From Roseateles oligotrophus (lineage in GTDB: Bacteria > Pseudomonadota > Gammaproteobacteria > Burkholderiales > Burkholderiaceae_C), in NCBI RefSeq assembly GCF_025717515.1, contig NZ_JAJIRN010000002.1, positions 434,001 to 498,000 of the forward strand: a stretch of DNA of 64,000 bases, in the 5' to 3' direction. The translations under genes and the position numbers were made by a program. Below the pieces are notes generated by a model. That model saw only the letters and a program-made list of their open reading frames with translations. It made no database searches and was not told the origin of the DNA. This document shows positions 1 to 8,469 of the stretch, piece after piece; position 1 is the first letter of the stretch, and every line of letters starts with the position of its first letter.

Positions 1-696
1 GTCGCCGTACTGCGCTCCCGCCGCGATGCAGGCATCGAATTTGGCGCACAGACCTTCGACCGAGGCGAGTTCAACTGCCCGCAGCAACTTGCGCTTCGGC
101 ACTAGGCGCAGCGTCACCGCGCTGATGATGCCGAACAGGCCATAACCGCCAATTGCCAGACCAAACAAATCAGGATTTTCGGCCCGGCTGCAATGATGTT
201 GTTCACCGTCAGCCGTGATCAAATCAAAGCTCTCGACGTCGGCAATGATGGGCTTCATCGTCAGGCCGCGCCCGTGCACATTGGCCGCCAGGCTGCCGCC
301 TATGCTGAAGCGATCGGCGCCGGTTTGCTTCTGAGCGATTGACCAAGCGGGGCTAACATCGCCCGCGGCTCTCGGCTGCAAGCGCTGCAAATGAGCGATC
401 AACTCCGGCCACTGCATGCCGGCCTCAACGGTCACCAGGCCGCGCTGCGCATCAAAGCCAAGCAGGCGAGAAAACTCCCGCGTATCCAGCAGCATGCCGC
501 CGGACACAAACTGCTGGCCGCCCATCGCATGCCGCCCGCCCGCCACCGCCACCGCCATGCCGCGACGTTTGGCCTCGGCCAGATCGCTGCGAATGTCGGC
601 CACGCTGCGCACCATGGAGATGCAGCCAACGGGCGTGCAGTTGAGCTTGGAATGAAGGTCGTTGACGAATCGAATCGATGGCGTTGAGCGCGTCAT
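1..696 (-). CDS. FAD-binding (PCMH-type) oxidoreductase, C-terminal part outside window
   Basis: The first 232 codons of a flavoprotein run off the left edge, so the substrate domain and stop are missing. Residues 48-62 read VAVAGGRHAMGGQQF, the pyrophosphate loop of the vanillyl-alcohol-oxidase/PCMH fold; the His in GRHAMGG is where several relatives carry covalent FAD. A second FAD-contact block, SIGGSLAANVHGRG, sits at 131-144, followed by IGGYGLFGIISAVTLRLVP at 182-200, typical of the D-lactate/glycolate oxidase and cytokinin dehydrogenase superfamily. The start is the ATG whose complement is at 694-696. The exact substrate cannot be told from the visible half. The gene downstream on the same strand is outside the window. 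Confidence 0.85.
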   Translation of the reverse strand, partial: MTRSTPSIRFVNDLHSKLNCTPVGCISMVRSVADIRSDLAEAKRRGMAVAVAGGRHAMGGQQFVSGGMLLDTREFSRLLGFDAQRGLVTVEAGMQWPELIAHLQRLQPRAAGDVSPAWSIAQKQTGADRFSIGGSLAANVHGRGLTMKPIIADVESFDLITADGEQHHCSRAENPDLFGLAIGGYGLFGIISAVTLRLVPKRKLLRAVELASVEGLCAKFDACIAAGAQYGD

Positions 697-848
697 GGGA
701 CTGGCCTCGGTGGGAGTGCAGCAGCGAAAACTCGCTACTTGCCGAGCAGTCTGGCAGTCACGTTTAAGCGGCGCAATCAAACCGGCCAAAGTAGCATCTG
801 GCGCTCCCACCGGGTGCGCTGGATGCACCTGCAGCGGGGCACAAACGA

Positions 849-2021
849 TCAGGGTTTTTCCTTGAGCTCCACATAGCTCGAACCGCCGCGCGTATTGGGC
901 CCGTATTCAAGCGGGAAGCCGCCCAGATCGAGCTTGCCCAGCGATGCCAGACCGGCCCTGATTCCCTCGCGTGTCAACGGCGGCTTGCTGCGCAGCAAGC
1001 CTTCCACCATCACCCTCGCAGCGATATAGCCCTCAAGGCTGATGGAATCAAAACTCTTCTCGCCGGTTTCCCGCATCGCCTGCTGGTAAGCGCCCACGAC
1101 CGGGACGGCCGAGTCCTGCGGGTCGGGCACGATCTGCGCAATCGTCACGCCTCGCAAGCTCTTGCCCAGGGCCTCCCACAGCGGCTCCCGGCCGGCAAAT
1201 GACAGGGTGTAGAAATGCCCGTTGTAGCCGGCCAAGCGCGCCGCCTTGATGAAGGCCGCACAGGTGCCATAAGTGCTGACCATGAAGACGGCATCGGCCT
1301 TGCCATCCTTGACCAAGGCACGAACTTCATTGGCGACCTGGGCGGTATTGCGCTTCACCGTCACGACGGCCTTGATCTGCAGCCCCAAGGGCGCGGCGGC
1401 GGCCTTGATCGCCTCCAAACCGCTGCGCCCGAAGATGTCGGCCTGGTACAGCACATTGAGCGTCTTGACCCCGGCCGCCTGCATGGCCTGCGCCAATTTA
1501 TTCGACTCATCTACATAGCTGGCCCTGACGTTGAACACATGATGATTGGCGGGGTCGCGCAGGATTTCGGCCCCGGTATAGGCGCCGACAAAGGCAATGC
1601 GGCTGCGTTTTACATAGGGCAGCGCGGCCCAACTGGTGGGGGTTCCCACATAGCCGAACAATGCCAACACGCGTTCATCATCGACCAGACGACTGGTATT
1701 TGCCTCGGCCCTGGTTTGCTCATAAGCATCGTCAAGCAAATCGACGGTGAGCTTGCTGCCATGGACGCCGCCATGTTGGTTGGCTTGGGCGAAAGCGGCT
1801 CGGGCGCCGGCGTGAAAGCGGCCACCCAGCAATGCGGCCGGGCCACTCAGCGCGGCCGAGCTGCCGAGCCGAATCTCGGCGGCTGGGGTCTCAGGTGCAG
1901 CAGCCTCGGCGACACCGAAAGCCAGACCGCTCAGCAAAACACAGGCAAAGATCTTGAGCATAGAGGCCATGTTTTTGATGAATCGCCAACGCAGCCCTGC
2001 GGCGGTTTTGAGGCGAGTCAT
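849..2021 (-). CDS. Branched-chain amino-acid-type ABC transporter substrate-binding protein (LivK-like)
   Basis: Periplasmic type-1 binding protein of 390 residues (Peripla_BP_6 style). After a long basic N-terminus, a hydrophobic signal segment (MLKIFACVLLSGLAFGVAEA) ends near AEAAA, and the mature protein opens IRLGSSAALSGPAALLG, the usual ligand-entry strand of LivK/AmiC relatives. No permease or ATPase genes adjoin it, so it may act as a stand-alone sensor or feed a transporter encoded elsewhere. Internal starts at 1970 (MASMLK) or 1961 (MLKIF) would give a more normal signal peptide; none of the three has a strong ribosome site. It lies 78 bases downstream of a LysR gene on the same strand, which may control it. 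Confidence 0.85.
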   Translation of the reverse strand: MTRLKTAAGLRWRFIKNMASMLKIFACVLLSGLAFGVAEAAAPETPAAEIRLGSSAALSGPAALLGGRFHAGARAAFAQANQHGGVHGSKLTVDLLDDAYEQTRAEANTSRLVDDERVLALFGYVGTPTSWAALPYVKRSRIAFVGAYTGAEILRDPANHHVFNVRASYVDESNKLAQAMQAAGVKTLNVLYQADIFGRSGLEAIKAAAAPLGLQIKAVVTVKRNTAQVANEVRALVKDGKADAVFMVSTYGTCAAFIKAARLAGYNGHFYTLSFAGREPLWEALGKSLRGVTIAQIVPDPQDSAVPVVGAYQQAMRETGEKSFDSISLEGYIAARVMVEGLLRSKPPLTREGIRAGLASLGKLDLGGFPLEYGPNTRGGSSYVELKEKP

Positions 2022-2047
2022 GGTTTAAGTCTACTTCGATTGCGCCC

Positions 2048-2941
2048 TCAATTTGCGCTGGCCTGCCGCGCCCACTCCAGCTCCTCTCGCAAGGCGTCTA
2101 TCACCGCCTGCACCTTGGGCAACTGGCGCTGGCGTCGATGGCAGACCAGATACATGGTGCCGACGGCCGTTGGCCCGAGGTCCAGGCCCAGATCAAGCAG
2201 CCGCTCGAATTGCGAGTAACGGTGGCGTATGTCCGCCACCAGCAGCGCGCCAACACCGGCCACGCAGGCTGCGTACTGGACGTTGTAGTCATCGGCGCTG
2301 AAGCTCGGCGTGAAGCCTGGAATCGCCTCGACCAAGGCCTGATGCATGCGCAAACCCTCGAACGGCGCGGCCCAGCTGATCCAGCGCAAATCGGCCAGAC
2401 CATAGGGGCGCCGCAAGCTGCTGGCGTAACTGGGCGCCGCAAAGACGCGAATCGGCCCCGAGATCTGATCCAGGCAGATCAGCTCGGGGTCGCTCGGCGG
2501 CATCACCCGCATGGACAGATCGGCCTCGCCACGCGACAAGTTCAAGACAGCCTCGCCGGCCAGCACCTCCAGCCGCAGCTCGGGATATTGCTGCTGAAGC
2601 CGGGCGGCAAAAGGCGCCAGAAAACTCTGCGCCAAACCGGGCGGAGCGGCAATCCGCACCCGCCCGGCCGGACGATCGGCCGGCGCGCAAAGGCTCAGGC
2701 TCGCCTCGCTTGCCCATTCGGCCATACGCTGGGTCGAGGGCAGCAGACGCTGAGCCACCGCGGTCAAGCGCACACCCTGCGCCCCCCGCACGAACAGTGG
2801 CTCGCCCACAGCGGACTCCATCTCGGACATGCGTCGACTCAGGGTCGCCTGCCCCAACCCAAGCGCGCGTGCCGCCGCACTCAGGCTGCCGGCCTCGTAG
2901 ACGGCCAAAAACAAGCGTAAATCTTCCCAACTCAGCTGCAT
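2048..2941 (-). CDS. LysR-family transcriptional regulator
   Basis: A 297-residue LysR-type regulator. The N-terminal winged helix-turn-helix reads WEDLRLFLAVYEAGSLSAAA then LGLGQATLSRRMSEMES, and a ligand-binding domain follows from about residue 90 (GRVRIAAPPGLAQSFLAPF). I chose the ATG at 2941 because a GGAAGGGCGAG ribosome site stands right before it and LysR proteins normally begin a few residues before the helix-turn-helix; an upstream ATG at 2989 adds 16 residues that do not resemble the family. It is transcribed away from the metallo-hydrolase gene at 3070 and towards the binding-protein gene, either of which may be a target. The inducer is unknown. Confidence 0.9.
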   Translation of the reverse strand: MQLSWEDLRLFLAVYEAGSLSAAARALGLGQATLSRRMSEMESAVGEPLFVRGAQGVRLTAVAQRLLPSTQRMAEWASEASLSLCAPADRPAGRVRIAAPPGLAQSFLAPFAARLQQQYPELRLEVLAGEAVLNLSRGEADLSMRVMPPSDPELICLDQISGPIRVFAAPSYASSLRRPYGLADLRWISWAAPFEGLRMHQALVEAIPGFTPSFSADDYNVQYAACVAGVGALLVADIRHRYSQFERLLDLGLDLGPTAVGTMYLVCHRRQRQLPKVQAVIDALREELEWARQASAN

Positions 2942-3069
2942 CTCGCCCTTCCGTCCGCCGGCTCTAGTCATCCGAAAATGGATAGACACATCGGTTTTCA
3001 GCGGATTTACCGCCAGTATATGAATGACTACGATAAGGCATCCGCCCCGAAACGAAAGACTGAATCCTC

Positions 3070-4071
3070 ATGTATGCGCTCCCCTCGTCGAATCGCAACC
3101 GAGCCATCGGCGCATTGCGCCCTTTGGTTCTGTGCCTCGCAATACTCTGCCAAGCCTGCAGCCTGAGTTCGCATCGGCCCGCACCGGCGAGCCCACTCGG
3201 CCAAAGCTCCAGCCTGGCAAAAATGGAAGCGCTGATGGACCAGCCCGGCCCCTTGAGCCTGCAAAGCATCAATAGCGCAGACTGGCAGGTCCCCTTGAGC
3301 GGCCTGCTCAATCTGAAGTCAGCGGCCGCACGCTCCGCGCAGTTGCAGGATCATGACGAGCCGATCCAGATTTACACGCATGTGCTGCTACACCCGAGCC
3401 AGGGCGCATTCTTGATCGACACCGGGGTCTCGCGCCGCTTGCTCGACGAGCCGTCAAAATATGGCGTTAACTGGCTGATCCGGCAGTTCATGCCGCTGGA
3501 CAAGATCAAGATCAAGCAGTCGACCGAGGAGATCCTGCGGCAACTGCCGGGGCCGCTGCGGGGCGTGTTTCTGACCCATATGCATATCGACCATATCGCC
3601 GGCATGCCCGACATTGCCAGCAGCGTGCCGGTCTATGTGGGCAAGGGTGAATCCAGCACCCCCTCGTTCCAAAACATGTTTGTACGCGGCGCCAGCGACG
3701 GGCTGATGCCGGCCACGCTGAGCTTGCGCGAATGGGGCTTCACGGCGCCCGCCGGCCCCGCTGGTCCCGTCGGTAGCGCCGCGAGCTCATTGGCCAGCGT
3801 CTTGGATGTGTTCGGCGATGGCTCGCTGTTTGCCATCCATGTGCCCGGCCACACCCCCGGCAGCACCGCCTATCTCGCCCGCACCGCCGCAGGCCCGGTG
3901 CTCTTGGTCGGCGACACCTCACACACCGATTGGGGCTGGCAGCACGGCGTCGAACCGGGCGACTACACCGCCGACCAGGCACTCAACTTGCGGAGCTTGC
4001 AGGCCTTGAAAGCGCTGGCGGCGCGCCACCCCAAGCTGCTGATTCGGCTCGGGCATCAAGCCCATACTTGA
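3070..4071 (+). CDS. Secreted metallo-beta-lactamase-fold hydrolase (lactonase-like)
   Basis: A 333-residue MBL-fold enzyme with an export signal (LRPLVLCLAILCQAC); Cys30 could be a lipidation site, although the box is not canonical. The zinc motif is THMHIDHIAG (HxHxDH), followed by the third metal site in GHTPGST and the bridging Asp in VGDTSHTDWG. Architecture and the phrase FLIDTGVSRRLL resemble the N-acyl-homoserine-lactonase/AttM branch, so a lactone or other ester may be the substrate; this is only a family-level guess. Divergent from the LysR gene at 2048-2941 across a 128-base gap containing AT-rich promoter-like sequence. It could be the regulator's target. Confidence 0.8.
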   Translation: MYALPSSNRNRAIGALRPLVLCLAILCQACSLSSHRPAPASPLGQSSSLAKMEALMDQPGPLSLQSINSADWQVPLSGLLNLKSAAARSAQLQDHDEPIQIYTHVLLHPSQGAFLIDTGVSRRLLDEPSKYGVNWLIRQFMPLDKIKIKQSTEEILRQLPGPLRGVFLTHMHIDHIAGMPDIASSVPVYVGKGESSTPSFQNMFVRGASDGLMPATLSLREWGFTAPAGPAGPVGSAASSLASVLDVFGDGSLFAIHVPGHTPGSTAYLARTAAGPVLLVGDTSHTDWGWQHGVEPGDYTADQALNLRSLQALKALAARHPKLLIRLGHQAHT

Positions 4072-4159
4072 AATTCGACGCCGGACGCGAGGCTGGGCGG
4101 GAGAGCTTGGGTATTGCGATGTCAATCAGGCCCCGACCAAACTTCGCTACCATGGCCTC

Positions 4160-4789
4160 ATGTCGTTAGCTCAATTCACGGGTCTGGCCCTTGCCGGCAT
4201 CGCACGCCTGATCACCGGCGCCCAAGGTCATTGGAAGGGCTGCCCGCCTATGGCCGAGCAGCGCATCTATTTCGCCAATCATCAAAGTCATTTCGATTGG
4301 GTGCTGATCTGGGCCGCGCTGCCGGGCGATTTGCGCGCGCAAACCCGGCCTATCGCCGCGCGCGACTACTGGACCAGCAGCCCGTTGAAGGCCTGGATCA
4401 CCAGCGCCGTGTTCAACGCGATCTATGTGTCGCGCACCCGCGCCACGCCGGATGAAGACCCTTTGGAGCCGCTGATCGAAGCGCTCAACAAAGGCGACTC
4501 GGTGGTCATCTTCCCCGAGGGCACGCGCTCCAACAAGGGCGAGCCGCAGGCCTTCAAGGCCGGTCTATTCCACCTCGCCGAGCAGTTCCCGCAGGTCAAG
4601 CTGATCCCGACCTGGATCGACAATGTGCAGCGCGTGATGCCCAAAGGCGAAGTGGTGCCGGTGCCGATTTTGTGCACCGTCACCTTCGGCGCGCCGATTC
4701 AGCTGCAGCCACAAGAAGACAAACGGGCCTTTCTGGAGCGCGCCCGTGCCGCCGTGCTCGCGCAACGCCCGGACGGAGGTCGCGCATGA
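4160..4789 (+). CDS. 1-acyl-sn-glycerol-3-phosphate acyltransferase family protein (PlsC-like)
   Basis: A 209-residue lysophospholipid acyltransferase. The catalytic HX4D box is NHQSHFDW (about residues 37-44) and the glycerol-phosphate-binding block is FPEGTRSNKG (about 114-123). An N-terminal hydrophobic stretch (FTGLALAGIARLI) should anchor it in the inner membrane, where such enzymes transfer an acyl chain to lysophosphatidic acid to make phosphatidic acid. Its stop overlaps the start of the next gene (ATGA), a CDP-diglyceride synthase homologue that would use phosphatidic acid, so the two very likely form an operon. It may be a second copy beside a housekeeping plsC elsewhere. Confidence 0.88.
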   Translation: MSLAQFTGLALAGIARLITGAQGHWKGCPPMAEQRIYFANHQSHFDWVLIWAALPGDLRAQTRPIAARDYWTSSPLKAWITSAVFNAIYVSRTRATPDEDPLEPLIEALNKGDSVVIFPEGTRSNKGEPQAFKAGLFHLAEQFPQVKLIPTWIDNVQRVMPKGEVVPVPILCTVTFGAPIQLQPQEDKRAFLERARAAVLAQRPDGGRA

Positions 4790-5799
4790 ACTGGGCCTGG
4801 CTGAGTGCACCTAACCCGTTGAGCTCATGGACACCGTCGCAACAAGTCGGGCTGCTGTTCGTGATCTTGTTCGGGGTGCTGCTGCTGACCAGCATTGGCA
4901 GCTTCCTGAGCGGCCTGCGCGAGTTGGACGGCAGCGCCGCCGCCCTGCAAATCGGGCAACGCCGTCAGCGCTTCGCACATGAATTGCGGCTCGCCTGGCT
5001 CGGTTCGAGCGTCTTCTGGTTGGCCTGGGTGGCCGGGGCTGTCGGCGCGACGCTGCTATTCGGCATCTTGTCATTTTTGGCACTGCGCGAATACATCACG
5101 CTCTTGCACACGCGGCGCGCTGACCACCGCAGCCTGCTTCTGGCCTTCTTTGTGATCCTGCCGGTGCAGTACGCCTTGACGGGTGGGCGTTACTTCGATT
5201 TATTCTCGGTGCTGATCCCGGTCTACAGCTTTTTGGCGATTCCGGTCGTCAGCGCCTTGGCCGGCGACCCGGCGAGATTCCTTGAACGTAACGCCAAAAT
5301 CCACTGGGGCATCATGGTCTGCGTGTATGGCCTCTCGCATGCGCCGGCCTTGCTGCTCCTGGAGTTTCCGGGCTACCTGGGCAGCGGCGCCTTCTTGCTG
5401 TTCTTCTTGGTCGCCGTGGTGGCTTGCGGCCAATCGGCCCAACTGGCCGCCAGCCGACGCCTGCGCCGGCGGCCGCTGGCGCGTCAGATCAGCCGTGACT
5501 TTTCCATGCGCGCCTGGTGGGTCGGCGCCTTGACCGCCGGCATGGTGGGCGCAGCGCTGTTCTGGATCACCCCATTCAAGGCCGGGCAAGCGATGTTGAT
5601 GGCCTTCGTTGCTTCGGGCGCCGGCAGCTTCGGCGGCTTGATCATGCAAGCATTGAAGCGCGACGCGGGGGTGCACAACTGGGGCAACCTCAGCTCGATC
5701 ACCGGCGCGGTCGGTTTGTTGGACCGCATTGCGGTGCTTTGCTTCGCCGCGCCGGTGTTCTTTCATTCGGTGCGCTGGTATTTCCAGTTGGCACTGTGA
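4786..5799 (+). CDS. cdsA: Phosphatidate cytidylyltransferase (CDP-diglyceride synthase) family protein
   Basis: A 337-residue multi-pass membrane protein with about eight hydrophobic segments. The C-terminal block SFGGLIMQALKRDAGVHNWG followed by GAVGLLDRIAVL corresponds to the CdsA signature (S-x8-KR-x3-x-K-D...DR-x-D), with the conserved KR and DR pairs present. It would convert phosphatidic acid and CTP into CDP-diacylglycerol. The ATG at 4786 overlaps the previous stop (ATGA), and a GGACGGAGGT ribosome site lies just before it, which rules out the longer upstream reading. It forms a coupled pair with the PlsC-like gene, a common arrangement for auxiliary phospholipid genes; the housekeeping cdsA usually sits beside uppS and dxr, so this is probably a second copy. 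Confidence 0.88.
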   Translation: MNWAWLSAPNPLSSWTPSQQVGLLFVILFGVLLLTSIGSFLSGLRELDGSAAALQIGQRRQRFAHELRLAWLGSSVFWLAWVAGAVGATLLFGILSFLALREYITLLHTRRADHRSLLLAFFVILPVQYALTGGRYFDLFSVLIPVYSFLAIPVVSALAGDPARFLERNAKIHWGIMVCVYGLSHAPALLLLEFPGYLGSGAFLLFFLVAVVACGQSAQLAASRRLRRRPLARQISRDFSMRAWWVGALTAGMVGAALFWITPFKAGQAMLMAFVASGAGSFGGLIMQALKRDAGVHNWGNLSSITGAVGLLDRIAVLCFAAPVFFHSVRWYFQLAL

Positions 5800-5832
5800 A
5801 GCTTGCGGGCTGCGGCTGTGGGCGACTGCAAA

Positions 5833-5849
5833 GTGCCCGGAGCAGTCGT
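5833..5849 (+). repeat. 17-bp direct repeat, left copy (island boundary candidate)
   Basis: The sequence GTGCCCGGAGCAGTCGT occurs here and again, identical and in the same orientation, at 17815-17831. The two copies bracket the whole TerB/TerC/NhaR stress block. It lies 34 bases after the cdsA stop. No integrase gene is visible in between. Confidence 0.6.
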
Positions 5850-6029
5850 CCGACTGAGCCTCTTCCATCCTGAGCCTTGGCAGTAGGCCGTCATTGAACA
5901 ACGTCCGCTTTCAGACCGGCAACCCGGGCCTTGCAATCCGAGTAACGCCGAACGGCTAAACGACCGCACCTCAACATGTGTCAAACGCTCACTCCCTGGT
6001 GCTGTACTCGGACCTATGCCTGACCGAAG

Positions 6030-6063
6030 ACCTAAGTCGTCCGCCCCCAAGGGGGTCAAGAAA
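6030..6063 (-). repeat. GC-rich intergenic repeat, copy 1
   Basis: Read on the minus strand this is TTTCTTGACCCCC then a G run, GCGGACGACTTAGGTCT. It matches, with a few differences, the element at 43506-43554 (TTTCTTGACCCCCTCGGGG, GCGGACGACGTAGGTCGTCT). The CCCCC/GGGGG core can pair with itself. Elements of this style are scattered between genes in Burkholderiales. Confidence 0.65.
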
Positions 6064-6163
6064 TGTCGGGGCGGGCCATCCTCTTCTTGTCAGCCTCGGA
6101 GCGGTCTGTGCCATGAGCCAGGTCCAGCGCTGGCAGCATGAGCCTCCATGAGCGCTGGCGGGT

Positions 6164-6730
6164 TCAGGCGCTTTTGCCTGTGCTCAGCATGCTGATACCG
6201 ACCGCGGCGAACCACAGGATCTGGGTGATCCCGAAAACGGCGCCGAGATCGCGCAAAGGCGGCAATAGCGTCAGCACGCCACAACTGCCAACCAACACGC
6301 CCAGCCAGGCCAGTGCGGACTTGCGCGACAGGCGCAGCCCGGTGATGGCCAGCAACAGCACCCACACACCGCCCAGGCTGCTTTGGATGATGGTCAGCAC
6401 ATGCCAAACGGTCAAGGCCAGCGCGGGATCTTTGCCGTGCAGCGTGGCGACGCGCATCAGATCTTCGTTGCCGGTACGAAAGCGCTCGTGCAACGCCGTG
6501 GTGAGCAGCACCAATGCCAGTCCGAAAGCCACATAGACGAGCAGATTGACGGTTTGAAAGGCGGTTTGGCGCTTCAGCGCAAAGGCCAGTTTGCGAGCCG
6601 CGTCCCAGCCCTCGGCGTTCTCCGGCTTGAGCTAGGTGGCAATGGCGCCGAAGCCGACGATATAGGCCTGCGCCTCAAACAGGGCGGCCCCTGCGCCCCA
6701 GGTCTGAAGTTTCTGCTTGGATGCTTGCAT
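6164..6730 (-). pseudogene. Small membrane protein gene interrupted by an in-frame amber codon
   Basis: Reading from the ATG complementary to 6728-6730, preceded by a strong GAGGAGG ribosome site, the frame runs 32 residues (MQASKQKLQTWGAGAALFEA...) and then meets TAG at 6632-6634. The same frame continues without another stop as LKPENAEGWDAARKLAFALK and on through four hydrophobic segments to 6164, about 187 residues in all. The good ribosome site, uninterrupted frame and continuous membrane topology say this was one gene. A single C-to-T change in CAG would create the stop. A shorter product starting inside (6532, MAFGLALVLL) is possible. Function not recognised. It is divergent from the universal stress protein gene. 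Confidence 0.6.
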
Positions 6731-7081
6731 GGCTTCCTCCTCGCGTCGTTGATTGAGTCAATACAGGCGTGCGCATGTTGGCGTCTCATCCGGCGCCATG
6801 CGAGCTTGGCGCGACGATATGACAAATGGCGAGCATCACTTGCACATGAGCACCCGCTTGTGTGCTAACCGGACGGCAAAGCGGCGCCCAAAGCCAATCT
6901 TGCGCTCCGTTGTGGACTCCTTGATTGCCCGCCGCAGTTGCTCGCAGTGAAACCCCAGGATCGTTTGTTCGAGGCATCCGTTTTTCCGAACAATCACAGA
7001 ACCATATTCGAGTTGTTTGATGCATTGAGGGACGACACAATGACCGTAAAGACAATTTCCACAATGAAAAGGACCTTTGCC
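6731..7081 (+). other. Divergent intergenic region upstream of the stress-protein gene
   Basis: 350 bases between the broken membrane gene (minus) and the USP gene (plus). It must hold both promoters. Small open frames here have no family resemblance. An upstream ATG at 6938 is in frame with the USP gene but would add 48 residues unlike the family. Confidence 0.5.
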
Positions 7082-7636
7082 ATGTCAACCCTATCAAGCA
7101 CCGCAGGACCCCTGTCCGATGCGGATGCTCATGCTGCGCCCACCGGCGAGCGGCGTGACGAGCATGGCCGGCGCATCGCGCTGACCTTTGAATCCACCCG
7201 CGTGCGGCCTGTCGCTCCACCTGCGAATTGCTGGTGCGTTGCCATCGACGGCTCAGCACATTCGATGCATGCGCTGACCCAGGCCATGCAATTGGCGACC
7301 GAGAGCGGTGCCAACACGCTCGACATCGCCACCGTGCATCATTGGCTGAGCACCGAAGCCGCCGAGACGGAACTTGCGGTCCGTGGTTTGGCCACGAGTG
7401 CGGATGCGCGTGCCTTGCTCGACTCGCGGGGTTTTGCATGGCGGCTACATGCACTCATGGGGGAGCCCGCACAACGCCTTATCGAGCAGAGCGAGTTGCT
7501 CGGTGCTCGCGGCATCGTGATCGGCGCGCGCGGGCTTTCGGCCTTCGACGGTCTGTTGCTCGGCTCCGTCGCGCAGCAGGTCATCCATAACTTCCACGGC
7601 GCAGTACTCGTCGTGCGGGCACCTGCGGCGCCATAG
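7082..7636 (+). CDS. Universal stress protein (UspA family)
   Basis: A 184-residue protein with one Usp domain. The first strand reads NCWCVAIDGSAHSMHALTQAMQLA and the C-terminus carries the ATP-binding signature GARGLSAFDGLLLGSVAQQV (G-x2-G-x9-GS), so an ATP-binding type is likely. Before the domain lies an extra tail of about 45 residues rich in Ala, Arg and charged residues, longer than in typical 140-residue Usp proteins. I chose the ATG at 7082 because AAAAGGA stands eight to nine bases before it; ATGs at 7040 or 6938 are alternatives. It opens the plus-strand side of the stress block. Confidence 0.85.
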   Translation: MSTLSSTAGPLSDADAHAAPTGERRDEHGRRIALTFESTRVRPVAPPANCWCVAIDGSAHSMHALTQAMQLATESGANTLDIATVHHWLSTEAAETELAVRGLATSADARALLDSRGFAWRLHALMGEPAQRLIEQSELLGARGIVIGARGLSAFDGLLLGSVAQQVIHNFHGAVLVVRAPAAP

Positions 7637-7987
7637 CAGGGGGGCTCGGGCTGAAAGCGCATGACGCAAGGTGTAAACGCATCCCAGGCGTTGCGGTCTA
7701 TCTTGGCTGGTCTGAGAGCATGCCGTCCGGGGCGCAAAACAGTCGGCCGTATCCCTCTGTTCGCAGGCCATCCGCGTCGTCCCGCACCAGGAATAGCGCT
7801 TAGCCCCTGTTGAGCCGCGAGTGCGGCCCCGGCTTTCGGGCCTGCCACCATGAGGGCGGTGCCCTGGCGTCAACTTCGGCGCAAGTGCTTGCAATAACGA
7901 TGACCGAGGGCGGTAAGGACATCAGAGGCGCGCCCCGCCATCGTGTGCGACAGGCGGCGCCCCTGCGCGACGGTCACCTAATGCCGG

Positions 7988-8009
7988 CAGTCGCCGGAGG
8001 TGGCGACTG
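7988..8009. repeat. Perfect 8-bp stem-loop
   Basis: CAGTCGCC (7988-7995), loop GGAGGT, GGCGACTG (8002-8009). It is followed on the plus strand by TTTGCGAGTCATTTTT, so it could be a weak terminator for the stress-protein gene 350 bases upstream, or part of a degraded element. Confidence 0.5.
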
Positions 8010-8252
8010 TTTGCGAGTCATTTTTCGACTAGTTCATCAATCTATTCTCTCCTCCCAACGCAACTGCCAGTGAAGTTCAGCTTGGGGCGCCCTGCCGCCG
8101 CCGCTACCCATTTGAATGATAAGAACTGGCCGGGACCGTGAGGCCGCATCATCTTCATTAAGCCGCCGTTGACCAAAACGGTCGGCGAACCGAGCGTCAG
8201 CTATACGGCGCTTGTTCGAACTGTAGGCCTGGCGCAGACCGGGACATTTCGA

Positions 8253-8282
8253 GGGCACTGACCGCGTGGCAAGTCAGTGCCC
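8253..8282. repeat. Perfect 10-bp stem-loop
   Basis: GGGCACTGAC (8253-8262), ten-base loop, GTCAGTGCCC (8273-8282). There is no T run on either side, so a simple terminator is unlikely. It lies about 190 bases past the stop of the minus-strand TerB gene. Confidence 0.55.
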
Positions 8283-8469
8283 AAAGCCGCTCAGCGGCAG
8301 TGAACGCATGTCCCTTGCCGGTCATGAAGAGTCATCGCGTTTGTGTTTCTATAGCGTACAGCTGGTCCCGAGACTACAAGGCAATGATGTACTCCCGTTG
8401 GGGATTTGCACCCCGCATGCCGATCCGCCACCCCACCGACCCGCAGCACGCAAGGGCCGGGCGAGCCGA

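Larger units (their letters stand above)
5800..6163 (-). other. Gene-free stretch downstream of cdsA
   Basis: No convincing gene in 364 bases. It holds a short stem-loop (CGACTGC at 5824-5830 with GCAGTCG at 5842-5848), the left copy of the 17-bp direct repeat (5833-5849) and the left copy of a GC-rich intergenic repeat (6030-6063). The 98-codon minus-strand reading through here has no family resemblance. Confidence 0.6.
7637..8469. other. 833-base stretch with no supported gene; three inverted repeats
   Basis: No reading frame here resembles a protein family. I see two clean stem-loops, listed separately (7988-8009 and 8253-8282), and a GGGG/CCCC stem with a seven-base loop near 8398-8412. 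The density of inverted repeats and absence of a gene suggest remnants of mobile or intergenic elements between the USP gene and the minus-strand TerB gene. Confidence 0.5.

Noticed and set aside
5763-6059. A 98-codon minus-strand frame after cdsA
   Set aside because: It runs from inside cdsA into a dispersed repeat and has no family resemblance or good ribosome site.
8395-8420. GGGG-TGCAAAT-CCCC on the minus strand, resembling a tRNA T-arm
   Set aside because: No matching acceptor, D- or anticodon arm nearby, and the loop lacks TTC; treated as a chance stem.
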